Shown piece by piece: positions 57,287-64,000 of a stretch of DNA of 64,000 bases. The number at the start of each line of letters is the position of its first letter. The stretch's first letter is position 1. The stretch lies in the NCBI RefSeq assembly GCF_965219595.1, contig NZ_OZ244781.1:1550001-1614000 (forward strand), in the 5' to 3' direction. The notes beneath the pieces are model-generated. The model was given only the letters and a program-made list of their open reading frames with translations. It made no database searches and was not told the origin of the DNA. The translations under genes and the position numbers were made by a program. The DNA is from Poriferisodalis sp022821985 (lineage in GTDB: Bacteria > Actinomycetota > Acidimicrobiia > Acidimicrobiales > Poriferisodalaceae).

Positions 57287-58450
57287 TCACACGCCGTTTG
57301 ACGGACGGAACGATTCGAGCTTGAGCACGGGGTCGGTCCAGCCCTCCTCGGTGAACAGCGTGCCTGCGAGTCGTCCGATCTCGTCGGCCGACTTGGCGGC
57401 GGAACCGCATCCGCCGACCGCGACGGCGACGCGGTCGTCCACCCAGTCGATCCACGGCAGGTCGTGCGGCGTGTTCGTGACCACGCAGGGCTTGAAGTCG
57501 CGCGACCGGATCGTGCGGTTGGGGAGGAACTCGCGCAGCCGGGCCTCAAGGTCGTCCGCTTCGGCCACGCTCCCGCCGCTGCGGAACCAGTCGACCACAG
57601 TGGGCACGTCGTCGGCCATGGTGGCGGCAGGGTCGTAGCCGCCGATCTTCAGCATGACCCGACCGTCGGGGAACCGAACGGGCGGCACCCAGTAGACGTC
57701 GTGACGCGGATCTTCCTCGCAGGTGGCCGGGTCGGTGCGGGAGATGAGGCTCGGCAGTGCCGGGCCGTCGTCGAGCTCGGCCATCAAGATCGTCCGCAGG
57801 CTGCGCTCGAGTGGCAGGTCGATGCCGACCAGCTCGGCCGCCCACGCGCCGGTGCACAGCAGCACACCTTGCGCGTGCACCGTGTCGCTCCCGACGGTGA
57901 GCTGCACGCCATCGGGTGTCGGCACGGCCGCGGAAACCGGCGCGTCGACGACGGTTCCGCCCGCTGCGGCCGTCAGCCGGCTCTGTGCCGTGATCATCCG
58001 TCGTGGGTTGATGTGGCCCGCCGGTGCGGCTTCGAGGATGATCGCGTCCGCGCTCGACATGTTGATCCCGAAGCGCTCGGCAACCTCGGCAGCTGTGACC
58101 TCGCGCGCGTCGACATCGAGCTCGAGCGCGTGGGCGAGATCCGCATGCGGATCAGCACCCGAATAAACCAGTCCGGTGCCCGAATGAAACCCGATGCCCG
58201 AGCGTTCCTCGATGTCGGCGTACCTGCCGATCGAGCGGATCGCCAGGTGTGACCAAGCCGGATCCGGATCGATCATCCGCGTAATGCGGCCTTCGTCATA
58301 GTGGCTCGCAAACGGACCGGTTGACGCGGCGTAGTCCTCTGGCTCACCAGGCCCGATCAACGCCACCGAATGCCCGGCCTCCGCGAGATGGCGGGCCGCA
58401 GCACTGCCAATCAGCCCCCGCCCAACAACCGCCACCTCAAAGTTCGACAT
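57287..58450 (-). CDS. FAD-dependent oxidoreductase (DAO/MTOX family)
   Basis: A 387-residue protein: FEVAVVGRGLIGSAAARHLA (GxGxxG for FAD), RITRMIDPDPAWSHLAIRSI, GTGLVYSGADP, HINPRRMITAQSRL, VLLCTGAWAAELV, PCVVTNTPHDLPWIDWVDDR and VAVGGCGSAAKSADEIGRLA (C-terminal FAD contact). This is the layout of sarcosine/N-methyltryptophan oxidases. A Cys in CVVT and GGCGSAAK could hold covalent flavin, as in monomeric sarcosine oxidase. Substrate unknown. ATG at 58450. Confidence 0.87.
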   Translation of the reverse strand: MSNFEVAVVGRGLIGSAAARHLAEAGHSVALIGPGEPEDYAASTGPFASHYDEGRITRMIDPDPAWSHLAIRSIGRYADIEERSGIGFHSGTGLVYSGADPHADLAHALELDVDAREVTAAEVAERFGINMSSADAIILEAAPAGHINPRRMITAQSRLTAAAGGTVVDAPVSAAVPTPDGVQLTVGSDTVHAQGVLLCTGAWAAELVGIDLPLERSLRTILMAELDDGPALPSLISRTDPATCEEDPRHDVYWVPPVRFPDGRVMLKIGGYDPAATMADDVPTVVDWFRSGGSVAEADDLEARLREFLPNRTIRSRDFKPCVVTNTPHDLPWIDWVDDRVAVAVGGCGSAAKSADEIGRLAGTLFTEEGWTDPVLKLESFRPSNGV

Positions 58451-58473
58451 GCCCGCAACGTAGACCGGCGCAG

Positions 58474-58884
58474 TCAGGACTGCAGCGCCGAGACGTGGAC
58501 GATGGTGCTGCCCGTGACGCGGTCTGCCACCGTGCGGGAGTCATCGCTCAACGCCAGCAGCATGACGTCGATGATCATGCCGAGACCCAGCGTGAGAACC
58601 CAGTAGATCTGTTTGAAGATCTCGCGAATCAACATCCGCAGCCAGCCGAACCGCGTCCCGTCTGATCTCACGGCCGCCATCCCAAGCAGCTGCTTGCCGG
58701 GTGTTTGCCCGCGCATCAAGGCGAACACGAGCCACACGACATAGGCAATTGCGACGTACCAGTAGGCAACGATGAACGCCCAGATCACCACCTCGATGAG
58801 ATGCGCAGCCACACGTCGCATCGGCCTTGCCGACATCTCGTCCAGGTAAGGCGCACGCCGAGGCGGCTCGGGCCCGTCAGACAT
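58474..58884 (-). CDS. RDD-family membrane protein
   Basis: A 136-residue protein with about three helices (22-55 in two segments, 95-120). ARPMRRVAAHLIEVVIWAFI carries the R-D-D-like start, modified to R-x-x-A-H-L-I, then MRGQTPGKQLLGMAAVRSDG, the conserved G-Q-T-P-G-K-x-L-L motif, and LALSDDSRTVADRVTGSTIV at the end. RDD proteins are membrane proteins of uncertain function, some linked to Na+/H+ antiport. ATG at 58884. Confidence 0.85.
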   Translation of the reverse strand: MSDGPEPPRRAPYLDEMSARPMRRVAAHLIEVVIWAFIVAYWYVAIAYVVWLVFALMRGQTPGKQLLGMAAVRSDGTRFGWLRMLIREIFKQIYWVLTLGLGMIIDVMLLALSDDSRTVADRVTGSTIVHVSALQS

Positions 58885-58965
58885 GCGGCGAGTCTGTCAG
58901 CGCGCCTGGGTGGACGCAGTGATCGGCTTCGCGAGGATGTCTGACACGTTGGGACGCGGCAGGCT

Positions 58966-59961
58966 GTGTATGTGCCAACCGAAGCAGGCGAGCCAACCGA
59001 CGAGTCCGGTGCCTCTGCCGACGACTACCGCCTGGCCAATGGCCTGTCTGGACAAGCGCTGACCATCCCGTCGGCGAACCCGATCAACTTCCACCAGGCC
59101 ATCTCGGACACGGCCGGGATGGCCGGCCAGGACATCTGGGCCAAGCTCTTCCTGCCCGACGGGCCCGGACCGTTCCCGGCGGTCATCGTGGTGCCGGGCA
59201 GCCTCGGGCTCCAGCCCCACCATCTTGCCCACGCGTCGGCCATCGTCGACGCCGGGATCGCCGCGTGCGGCCTCGACCCGTTCGGCCCCCGCAGCGTCAC
59301 CTCGACCGTCGCCAACCAGGTCCAGTATTCCTTCGCTGCGAGCGCCTGGGACGTTCTGGCCACGGCCGAGGTGCTTGCGGCCTGCCCCGACATCGATGCG
59401 GCACGCATCGGCGCGCAGGGTCACAGCCGGGGCGGCTCAGCGGTGCTGAGCGCGGCGTCGGTGCACCTCGCCGCAGCCTCGGGCGCCCCGAAGCTGGCCG
59501 GCGTGTATGCCGCCTATCCCTGGTCAGGCCATCAGTTCGTCGATCCGTCGATCGGCAGCACCCGTGTGCGGGCGATCATCGGCGATCAGGACGACTGGTG
59601 CTCGCCGATGCAGGTCCAAGCCCACGTCCACGCCATGCGGGTGGCAGGCGACGACGCCACCGTGCGGATCGTGCCCGACGCCCACCACAGCTTCGACCGC
59701 TCCACCCCGCTGGAGCACATCGCAGATGCCGCCGTGACACCGGGAGCGCCCACCGTCTACATCGCCGACGACGGAGCCTTCATCCCGCCCACCTCCGACG
59801 AGCCAGACCCGTCGATGGTCGATCTCGACGGCTTCCTCTACGCCATCAACGCCGGCTACGGCATCCGCGGCGCCCACATCGGCGGCACGCCCGAGCTCGC
59901 CCCCCTCTTCACAGAAGACATGCTGACCTTCTGGACCGACGTCATGTCACCGGTTCCGTAG
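58966..59961 (+). CDS. dienelactone hydrolase-like alpha/beta-hydrolase
   Basis: A 331-residue protein: AKLFLPDGPGPFPAVIVVPG, DAGIAACGLDPFGPRS, DAARIGAQGHSRGGSAVLSA (nucleophile Ser in G-H-S-R-G), VRAIIGDQDDWCSPMQV (Asp) and VRIVPDAHHSFDRSTPLEHI (His). The dienelactone hydrolase family uses Cys, but the Ser variant with HSRGG is common in actinobacterial relatives. No signal peptide. GTG at 58966; an in-frame GTG at 58972 is possible. Confidence 0.83.
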   Translation: MYVPTEAGEPTDESGASADDYRLANGLSGQALTIPSANPINFHQAISDTAGMAGQDIWAKLFLPDGPGPFPAVIVVPGSLGLQPHHLAHASAIVDAGIAACGLDPFGPRSVTSTVANQVQYSFAASAWDVLATAEVLAACPDIDAARIGAQGHSRGGSAVLSAASVHLAAASGAPKLAGVYAAYPWSGHQFVDPSIGSTRVRAIIGDQDDWCSPMQVQAHVHAMRVAGDDATVRIVPDAHHSFDRSTPLEHIADAAVTPGAPTVYIADDGAFIPPTSDEPDPSMVDLDGFLYAINAGYGIRGAHIGGTPELAPLFTEDMLTFWTDVMSPVP

Positions 59962-60014
59962 TACGCAGCAAGGCGCCGCGCGGGCCACAGGCGCGGTAGG
60001 GCTACCAACCGTCG

Positions 60015-60407
60015 TCAGACTCGGACGACTTCCAGGTCGTCGAGCTCAGGAAAGTCGGCGTCCCCGGTGACGACGGGAACGCCATGGGCGATTGCCGTGG
60101 CTGCGATCCATGAGTCGTTGATCGGCATCGCCAGGCCTCGCTCCCGAAGAGTGACTCGCAGCCGTGCCCATGCGGCAGCCACGTCGCCATTCACAGGAAG
60201 GGGGTGCAGCGCCATTGCGCTGGCCAGTGTCGAGAGTCGGCGATCGCGCACGACGGTGTCAGATGCTCTCAGCACGCCGACGCGGAGTTCGCCGATGGTG
60301 ATGGCCGACACGCTCAGACGATCAGGTATTGCATCGGTTCGCAGGGGGCGACCCGTCTCCCGTGCGATGAACAGTGACGTGTCCGCCAGCCCGCGACTCA
60401 CGGCCAT
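60015..60407 (-). CDS. VapC-type PIN toxin
   Basis: A 130-residue PIN-domain RNase. Acidic metal-binding residues: GLADTSLFIA (Asp9), AITIGELRVGV (Glu40), INDSWIAATA (Asp98) and VTGDADF (Asp116, Asp118). Size and order are classical VapC. It overlaps the antitoxin gene by 10 bases. It likely cleaves tRNA or rRNA when free; target unknown. Confidence 0.87.
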   Translation of the reverse strand: MAVSRGLADTSLFIARETGRPLRTDAIPDRLSVSAITIGELRVGVLRASDTVVRDRRLSTLASAMALHPLPVNGDVAAAWARLRVTLRERGLAMPINDSWIAATAIAHGVPVVTGDADFPELDDLEVVRV

Positions 60408-60655
60408 GGCAGATCGTCCGTCGTCTCGGACCTGAGATCTGCCAGGTCATCAAACAGACCGGGGTCTGCCTGATGTGCCAGGACGTCGCGGATGAAGCGC
60501 TCGCGGCTCATCCACTGAGGCCGTTCTTCGATGGGACGCAGCTCGGCAACCGGCCTGCCGTGCACGGTGATGCAGATCGACTCGCCGGCCGCCACTCGGT
60601 CCAACAGGGCCCGCGTCTGGTTGCGCAGATCTCGAGAAGCAACTTCCTCCATCAT
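60398..60655 (-). CDS. Phd/YefM-type VapB antitoxin
   Basis: An 85-residue protein with the Phd/YefM N-terminal DNA-binding fold: EEVASRDLRNQTRALLDRVA, SICITVHGRPVAELRPIEER. An acidic C-terminus (QADPGLFDDLADLRSETTDD) would wrap the toxin. The ATG at 60655 (or 60652) follows directly on the TGTCGCA palindrome. Overlap with the PIN gene fixes the pair. Confidence 0.85.
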   Translation of the reverse strand: MMEEVASRDLRNQTRALLDRVAAGESICITVHGRPVAELRPIEERPQWMSRERFIRDVLAHQADPGLFDDLADLRSETTDDLPWP

Positions 60656-60660
60656 GGAAG

Positions 60661-60687
60661 TGTCGCATATGTGCGACATTTGTCGCA
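60661..60687 (-). promoter_or_regulatory. VapB operator
   Basis: TGTCGCA-TATG-TGCGACA (60661-60678) is a perfect inverted repeat with 7-bp arms, and a third half-site TGTCGCA follows at 60681-60687. It lies 5 bases upstream of the antitoxin start, so it overlaps the promoter. Such three-site operators suit conditional cooperativity by VapBC. Confidence 0.65.
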
Positions 60688-60827
60688 AACCTTGCCGAGT
60701 TGGATGAGTGCCGTCTGGCGTACCGAGCGCTGTCCTTGGTTCAGCCACCCTGGCGACCGTAGAAGCGATCTCCCGCTCGGGCGCAGGACCCGCTTGAACG
60801 GCCCACCCGCATCACGCGCGCCGACTG

Positions 60828-61028
60828 CTAATCGCCGGTCTCGAACGACCACGGCTCGGCTTCGGCCATGGCGATGGCGTTGGTGATCGCTGCCAGGTCC
60901 TCCTCGGGCCCTTGCGGAAGCTCCCGGTACGACGCCTCGATCGCCTCGCCCTCGCGCGCCCGCTCGCCGCTGGACCGCGTGACGGGCTGGCGCAGAACGC
61001 GCCTGTGCCAAGAGTGTGGCGATGTCAT
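60828..61028 (-). CDS. small hypothetical, possible antitoxin remnant
   Basis: A 66-residue frame with a basic first half (WHRRVLRQPVTRSSGERARE) and an acidic C-terminus (EEDLAAITNAIAMAEAEPW), a layout common among small antitoxins. An overlapping frame upstream (MKYECTAVSKAGRSALDHD from about 61080) might be its detached N-terminus after a frameshift. No toxin gene follows. Weak evidence. Confidence 0.3.
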   Translation of the reverse strand: MTSPHSWHRRVLRQPVTRSSGERAREGEAIEASYRELPQGPEEDLAAITNAIAMAEAEPWSFETGD

Positions 61029-61090
61029 GGTCCAACGCGCTGCGTCCCGCCTTCGAGACTGCGGTGCATTCGTACTTCATGCACCAGTTC

Positions 61091-61525
61091 TCACTGTGAG
61101 CTGCGCGACACGTCCGATGGTGTCTCGATGACGGTGAGCGTGACTCGCTCGGCGGCACACGCCGTTCGAAAGCGGTCGGTGGCGTTGCGACTGGAGGCAT
61201 GCACTTGTGCGTGATGGTGAACAGCGGCGCCAACCAGTTCTGCCAAGGCCAAGCTGAGCCCGTACTCACGGGCGCATTTGGTGGCGTTCACTGTGTACGG
61301 GCGTGGATCCAAGACTTGAAGGAGGTGAGCGGGAGGATCCTGCGCGCGTTGGATCATCAACGGTGCCGCGTCCCGACTGATTCGACCAGTACGTCTTGAG
61401 TCGAGCAGCGCTCGAATGAGCCGGTAGTACATGGCCCAAGAGATTGCCGGGGTGTCGTCAGGCCATAGTTGCTGAGGATCACCGCTTAGTGCGTACGTCG
61501 CTAAGTGGTCATCAACGATGATCAC
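61091..61525 (-). CDS. PIN-like protein, probable toxin of an unfamiliar pair
   Basis: A 144-residue protein beginning MIIVDDHLATYALSGDPQQL, where the VDD strand end recalls PIN-like nucleases, followed by PAISWAMYYRLIRALLDSRR and LSLALAELVGAAVHHHAQVH, and a final strand RVTLTVIETP. Similar small proteins in actinobacteria start with VDD and carry an A-E-x-x-x-A-A helix. Only the first acidic cluster and one Glu are clear, so activity is inferred. It overlaps the upstream gene by 4 bases (ATGA), as toxins do with antitoxins. Confidence 0.5.
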   Translation of the reverse strand: MIIVDDHLATYALSGDPQQLWPDDTPAISWAMYYRLIRALLDSRRTGRISRDAAPLMIQRAQDPPAHLLQVLDPRPYTVNATKCAREYGLSLALAELVGAAVHHHAQVHASSRNATDRFRTACAAERVTLTVIETPSDVSRSSQ

Positions 61526-62232
61526 GCCTTTGGCAACCGAGCTATCTGTTCTAGGTGGTCACGCGATACGAGCACGACGATGCCGCTCGGACTGCTCTTG
61601 TCGCTCGGGAGTTGCATATAGACGTGACTCGTGAGGTCGTCCGTCGCCGGGAGAGCACCAGCTACTGCGAGATTGGCAGGGAGGTACTTGGTCAGCAAGA
61701 ACAAGCGAGTATCGCTGCGGAACCTAACAGTCCCAGACTGGGGGTCTTGCCCGTCAGGATCGCCAGTGCCACGCGGTTCTTTGCTTCCGAATAGGCCCTC
61801 TGCGATCTCCTCGTACTGTTCGGCCAAGATGCCGAATGCACGATCGACATCGCTGCTGGTCAACTCTGGTCTTGCACGATCCGCGTCCTCGGGCTTCGTT
61901 GCACTCGGATCGGCGGGCGCTGTGGGCACCTCCGCAACTTGCTGGTCCCCTTCGGCCGACTCGTCGGCGTCACTGTCATCGTGATACTCGGTGCCAAGGT
62001 CCGGATCTGATGCGAAGAGTGCGTCGCAGAGATCCGGGTAGGCGGCGGCGAAGTCGGCGAAGGCCTGGTCAACTGCTGATTCGTCCAGTTCCTCTAAGTC
62101 TCCAACACCCTCGTCGAGCGCAGTTGCCACGATGTCGCGGAGGATCTCGTCAGATGGACGCTGCGCTGCCCGAGCGCGCTTGTTCAACGTTCGCGCTTGG
62201 GCATCTGAGAGCGGCACCGTGACGTGCGGCAT
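61522..62232 (-). CDS. RHH-like protein with internal duplication, probable antitoxin
   Basis: A 236-residue acidic protein. The N-terminus VTVPLSDAQARTLNKRARAA, followed by QRPSDEILRDIVATALDEGV, looks like a ribbon-helix-helix. Two related segments follow: SAVDQAFADFAAAYPDLCDA-LF and SDVDRAFGILAEQYEEIAEG-LF, joined by an Asp/Glu/Pro-rich linker. A C-terminal region (LFLLTKYLPANLAVAGALPA, then YMQLPSDKSSPSGIVVLVSR) is unassigned. It is far longer than normal RHH antitoxins. Coupled to the PIN-like gene. Confidence 0.5.
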   Translation of the reverse strand: MPHVTVPLSDAQARTLNKRARAAQRPSDEILRDIVATALDEGVGDLEELDESAVDQAFADFAAAYPDLCDALFASDPDLGTEYHDDSDADESAEGDQQVAEVPTAPADPSATKPEDADRARPELTSSDVDRAFGILAEQYEEIAEGLFGSKEPRGTGDPDGQDPQSGTVRFRSDTRLFLLTKYLPANLAVAGALPATDDLTSHVYMQLPSDKSSPSGIVVLVSRDHLEQIARLPKA

Positions 62233-62254
62233 AGATTGAGCGTATCCCTGCCCG

Positions 62255-62377
62255 TCAGCGCAGGTGGCCGCGGCGGCTGCCGCTGAGCGGCTGGGTAACG
62301 GCGTCGCTAGGGGCCATGGCGAGCGCGTTCCGGTCGCCACGCCCTACTGCGATAAGCACGCCAGCACCGAGAATCAC
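62255..62377 (-). pseudogene. truncated PIN toxin remnant
   Basis: A GTG overlapping the antitoxin stop (GTGA) starts VILGAGVLIAVGRGDRNALA, the first strand and helix of VapC-type PIN toxins (usually VILDAGVLIA-x-D-R-G). The catalytic first Asp is Gly here, and the frame ends after 40 residues with unrelated sequence. The toxin is dead on both counts. Confidence 0.6.
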
Positions 62378-62601
62378 AGGCCGTGTCGCTCGCCCGTCGC
62401 CGACAGATCTTCGTCGCTCAGCGGGCCCTCTGCCGCTTCCCATTCGTCGAAGAAGGCGCGGACGGCTTCCTTGCGGTCGTGATCGGCTGCGAGTCGCCGT
62501 AACGCCTCGCCCACGGTCGCCGCCCGACCGCCGAACTCGGGCGCGATTCGCTCAAGCAGCCGCCGGGTCTCCTTGTCAAGCCGCACCCTTGCCCCCATCA
62601 C
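62374..62601 (-). CDS. small antitoxin (VapB-like), toxin lost
   Basis: A 75-residue protein: ARVRLDKETRRLLERIAPEF, GGRAATVGEALRRLAADHD and an acidic tail AFFDEWEAAEGPLSDEDLSA. This is an RHH-type antitoxin with a toxin-binding acidic tail. The GTG at 62601 lies 7 bases after TACAGT (62609-62614), so it is probably leaderless; the following ATG is the alternative. Its toxin is reduced to a 40-codon remnant. Confidence 0.7.
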   Translation of the reverse strand: MMGARVRLDKETRRLLERIAPEFGGRAATVGEALRRLAADHDRKEAVRAFFDEWEAAEGPLSDEDLSATGERHGL

Positions 62602-62763
62602 GCTGCCGACTGTATTGGGCGCCTGCCTGGCAGTTGCCTGAATTTCGCGGCCTGAACGCTGGGTGCATTCACCGGCACGGCCGTTGGGCCGCCTGTTACA
62701 TGATTCAGTACATTTTGTAGGGATGCGTAACTGTCACGTCTTGATCACTCACCGGGGATCGTT

Positions 62764-63903
62764 GTGAGCGAACTCGGTGAAGTGCTCGCGCGGGCTCGTG
62801 CACATGGCCGCTACTCGCAGAAGGATGTCGGCGCAGCGCTGGGTGTCAGCAGGGTGATGGTGTCGTACTGGGAATCCGGCGAGCGCACACCGAACGACCG
62901 GCAATTGAGTGCCCTCGCCCGGCTGTACAGCGTCGAGCCGGCGGCGCTCATCGCTGGCAGCTACGTGGAGCCAGTGGATGACCATCTCGCCAACACGCTC
63001 CTCCAGCATTGGCAGGGTGCCGAGGGCGACGTCGTGCTGAGAGTCCGTGAGTTCGTCCGCTTCCTTGACCGCTTCGCCGAGCTGGCGCAGATTCTCGACC
63101 AGCCCGTCCGAAGCCTCCGCCAGAGCCCATTCGCGGGTCGGCAGAGAAACTCGCAGAGCGACGACATCCGCCGCAAGGCAGCGGAGGTGCGTGCCCATCT
63201 CGGGCTCGGCCTGGCGCCGGTCGCTGACCTTGAACCGGTGTGCGAGATGCTGGGCGTCGTCGCCTACGGCGCGTCTCTTGGGCCAGATCCGCACACATCT
63301 CCGTCGGGTGCGTTTCTGAGGCATCCAGCTGCGGGCTTGTCGATATTGACCAATCTCGACTTGGCACACGATGAGCGACGCTTCGCCGTCGCGCACGGGC
63401 TAGCTCATGCTTTGTTCCACAGTGACGAGACCAACCAAGTGCTCTGCTGGGGCGGCGGCGGGCGTGAGAGCTTCGCCGACGCATTCGCAGGCGAGTTCCT
63501 CATGCCGAGCGATGGCGTCCGTCGCTTTGCTGAGGCCATCGGTCTCCCACGACGAATGGACGACCCACTCGATATCGCCCAGGTTCAGCACTACTACCGC
63601 GTGTCATGGTCGATGGCGCTGGAACGGCTCCGTCAGATGAACGCAATCACGCGAGGCGCCCACGACGAACTCCTGGCGGGGGAGCACCCGGCGGCCGCCG
63701 TCGCGCACCCGGCCGCGCTCGAGGCCGACGAGTTGGTGACCGAGCCGTTGCGACGGTTCCCGAGACCGTTCCTGCGGATGCTGCGCCATGCAGTGCGGAC
63801 AGGAGCCATATCGCCGCCGACCGCCGGATCGTTCGCTGGTGTGGCGATTCCCGACATTGTCCAAGTCCTCGGCCAGCATGTGAGCAACGATGAGCACTGG
63901 TGA
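62764..63903 (+). CDS. XRE-HTH/ImmA-IrrE (M78) fusion with degenerate HExxH
   Basis: A 379-residue protein. HTH at 1-65 (SQKDVGAALGVSRVMVSYWE, then SGERTPNDRQLSALARLYSV). A helical middle leads into the ImmA/IrrE domain: GLSILTNLDLAHDERRFAVA, HGLAHALFH, RESFADAFAGEFLMPSDGVR. The active-site motif should be HELAHxLxH, but Glu is replaced by Gly (HGLAH), while the Glu of the second motif (ESFADAFAGEF) is kept. Metal binding may survive but peptide cleavage is doubtful. Usually such proteins regulate mobile elements or TA loci. A short gene follows after 9 bases. Confidence 0.8.
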   Translation: MSELGEVLARARAHGRYSQKDVGAALGVSRVMVSYWESGERTPNDRQLSALARLYSVEPAALIAGSYVEPVDDHLANTLLQHWQGAEGDVVLRVREFVRFLDRFAELAQILDQPVRSLRQSPFAGRQRNSQSDDIRRKAAEVRAHLGLGLAPVADLEPVCEMLGVVAYGASLGPDPHTSPSGAFLRHPAAGLSILTNLDLAHDERRFAVAHGLAHALFHSDETNQVLCWGGGGRESFADAFAGEFLMPSDGVRRFAEAIGLPRRMDDPLDIAQVQHYYRVSWSMALERLRQMNAITRGAHDELLAGEHPAAAVAHPAALEADELVTEPLRRFPRPFLRMLRHAVRTGAISPPTAGSFAGVAIPDIVQVLGQHVSNDEHW

Positions 63904-63912
63904 ACGGAGGAG

Positions 63913-64000
63913 ATGGTGATGATCAGATCCAAGTTCCGTGATGCGTGGGCCGCTTCCCGCCGTCGCAGGCAGTCACGCCCGGTCTACAGGCCGGCATTCA
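63913..64000 (+). CDS. start of a downstream gene, cut by the window end
   Basis: GGAGG precedes the ATG at 63913, and the frame MVMIRSKFRDAWAASRRRRQ continues open to the edge. Basic and small; the product cannot be named from 29 residues. Position suggests it is the partner gene of the XRE-ImmA protein, possibly the toxin-like component. Confidence 0.45.
   Translation, partial: MVMIRSKFRDAWAASRRRRQSRPVYRPAF

Overview
The window is GC-rich, has frequent GTG and TTG starts, and carries many CoA, SDR, VOC and F420-type (LLM) enzymes together with two secreted CWG-type RCC1 repeat proteins. This mix points to a high-GC actinobacterium, most likely an Acidimicrobiia member (possibly marine or host-associated). 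That placement is inference; no rRNA, tRNA or phylogenetic marker is in the window. Many genes look leaderless: a -10 hexamer of TAGGGT, TACGAT or similar type lies 6-8 bases before the GTG or ATG.

Positions 1-21,660 are an accessory region. It holds toxin-antitoxin modules (a VapBC45-like pair, two AbiE-type pairs, a lone XRE antitoxin, several decayed toxins), a retropepsin-like protease with a small partner gene (and a second partner copy without protease), and a two-gene modification-dependent restriction operon (GmrSD-type DUF262/DUF1524 plus EVE-HNH). It also holds an ISL3-family element next to a beheaded type I restriction R subunit, a NYN nuclease, a Gp37/Gp68 protein and a nucleotidyltransferase. 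Two almost identical 62-nt elements here differ only by one compensatory base-pair change, so they look like a structured RNA. The most interesting gene is an AhpD-family peroxidase-related enzyme with an in-frame UGA exactly where the second Cys of the CxxC motif belongs. A hairpin of bacterial SECIS type follows at the right distance, so this is a candidate selenoprotein rather than two ORFs.

Positions 21,660-60,000 are mostly ordinary chromosome: flavin, NAD and CoA enzymes, an acyl-CoA dehydrogenase-like enzyme, a CoA transferase, an enoyl-CoA hydratase, an F420-type oxidoreductase, VOC proteins, transporters, a serpin, ADP-ribosylglycohydrolase, and several lipoproteins. Two genes here are broken. 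A FAD monooxygenase is split by an IS3-family element with a clean 3-bp duplication, and an amidase carries a one-base frameshift. The two RCC1 proteins at 41-43 kb and 46-49 kb flank a glycine-rich 11-residue repeat protein and a CoA-transferase/acyl-CoA-dehydrogenase pair. The second RCC1 protein ends in a domain that the next gene encodes as a separate lipoprotein.

Positions 60,000-64,000 return to accessory content: a complete VapBC pair with a clear TGTCGCA operator, an unfamiliar two-gene module resembling a toxin-antitoxin pair (internally duplicated RHH-like protein plus PIN-like protein), an antitoxin with a truncated PIN toxin, and an XRE-ImmA fusion whose HExxH motif is degenerate. 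Apart from IS transposases, no integrase, CRISPR array, rRNA or tRNA was recognised.
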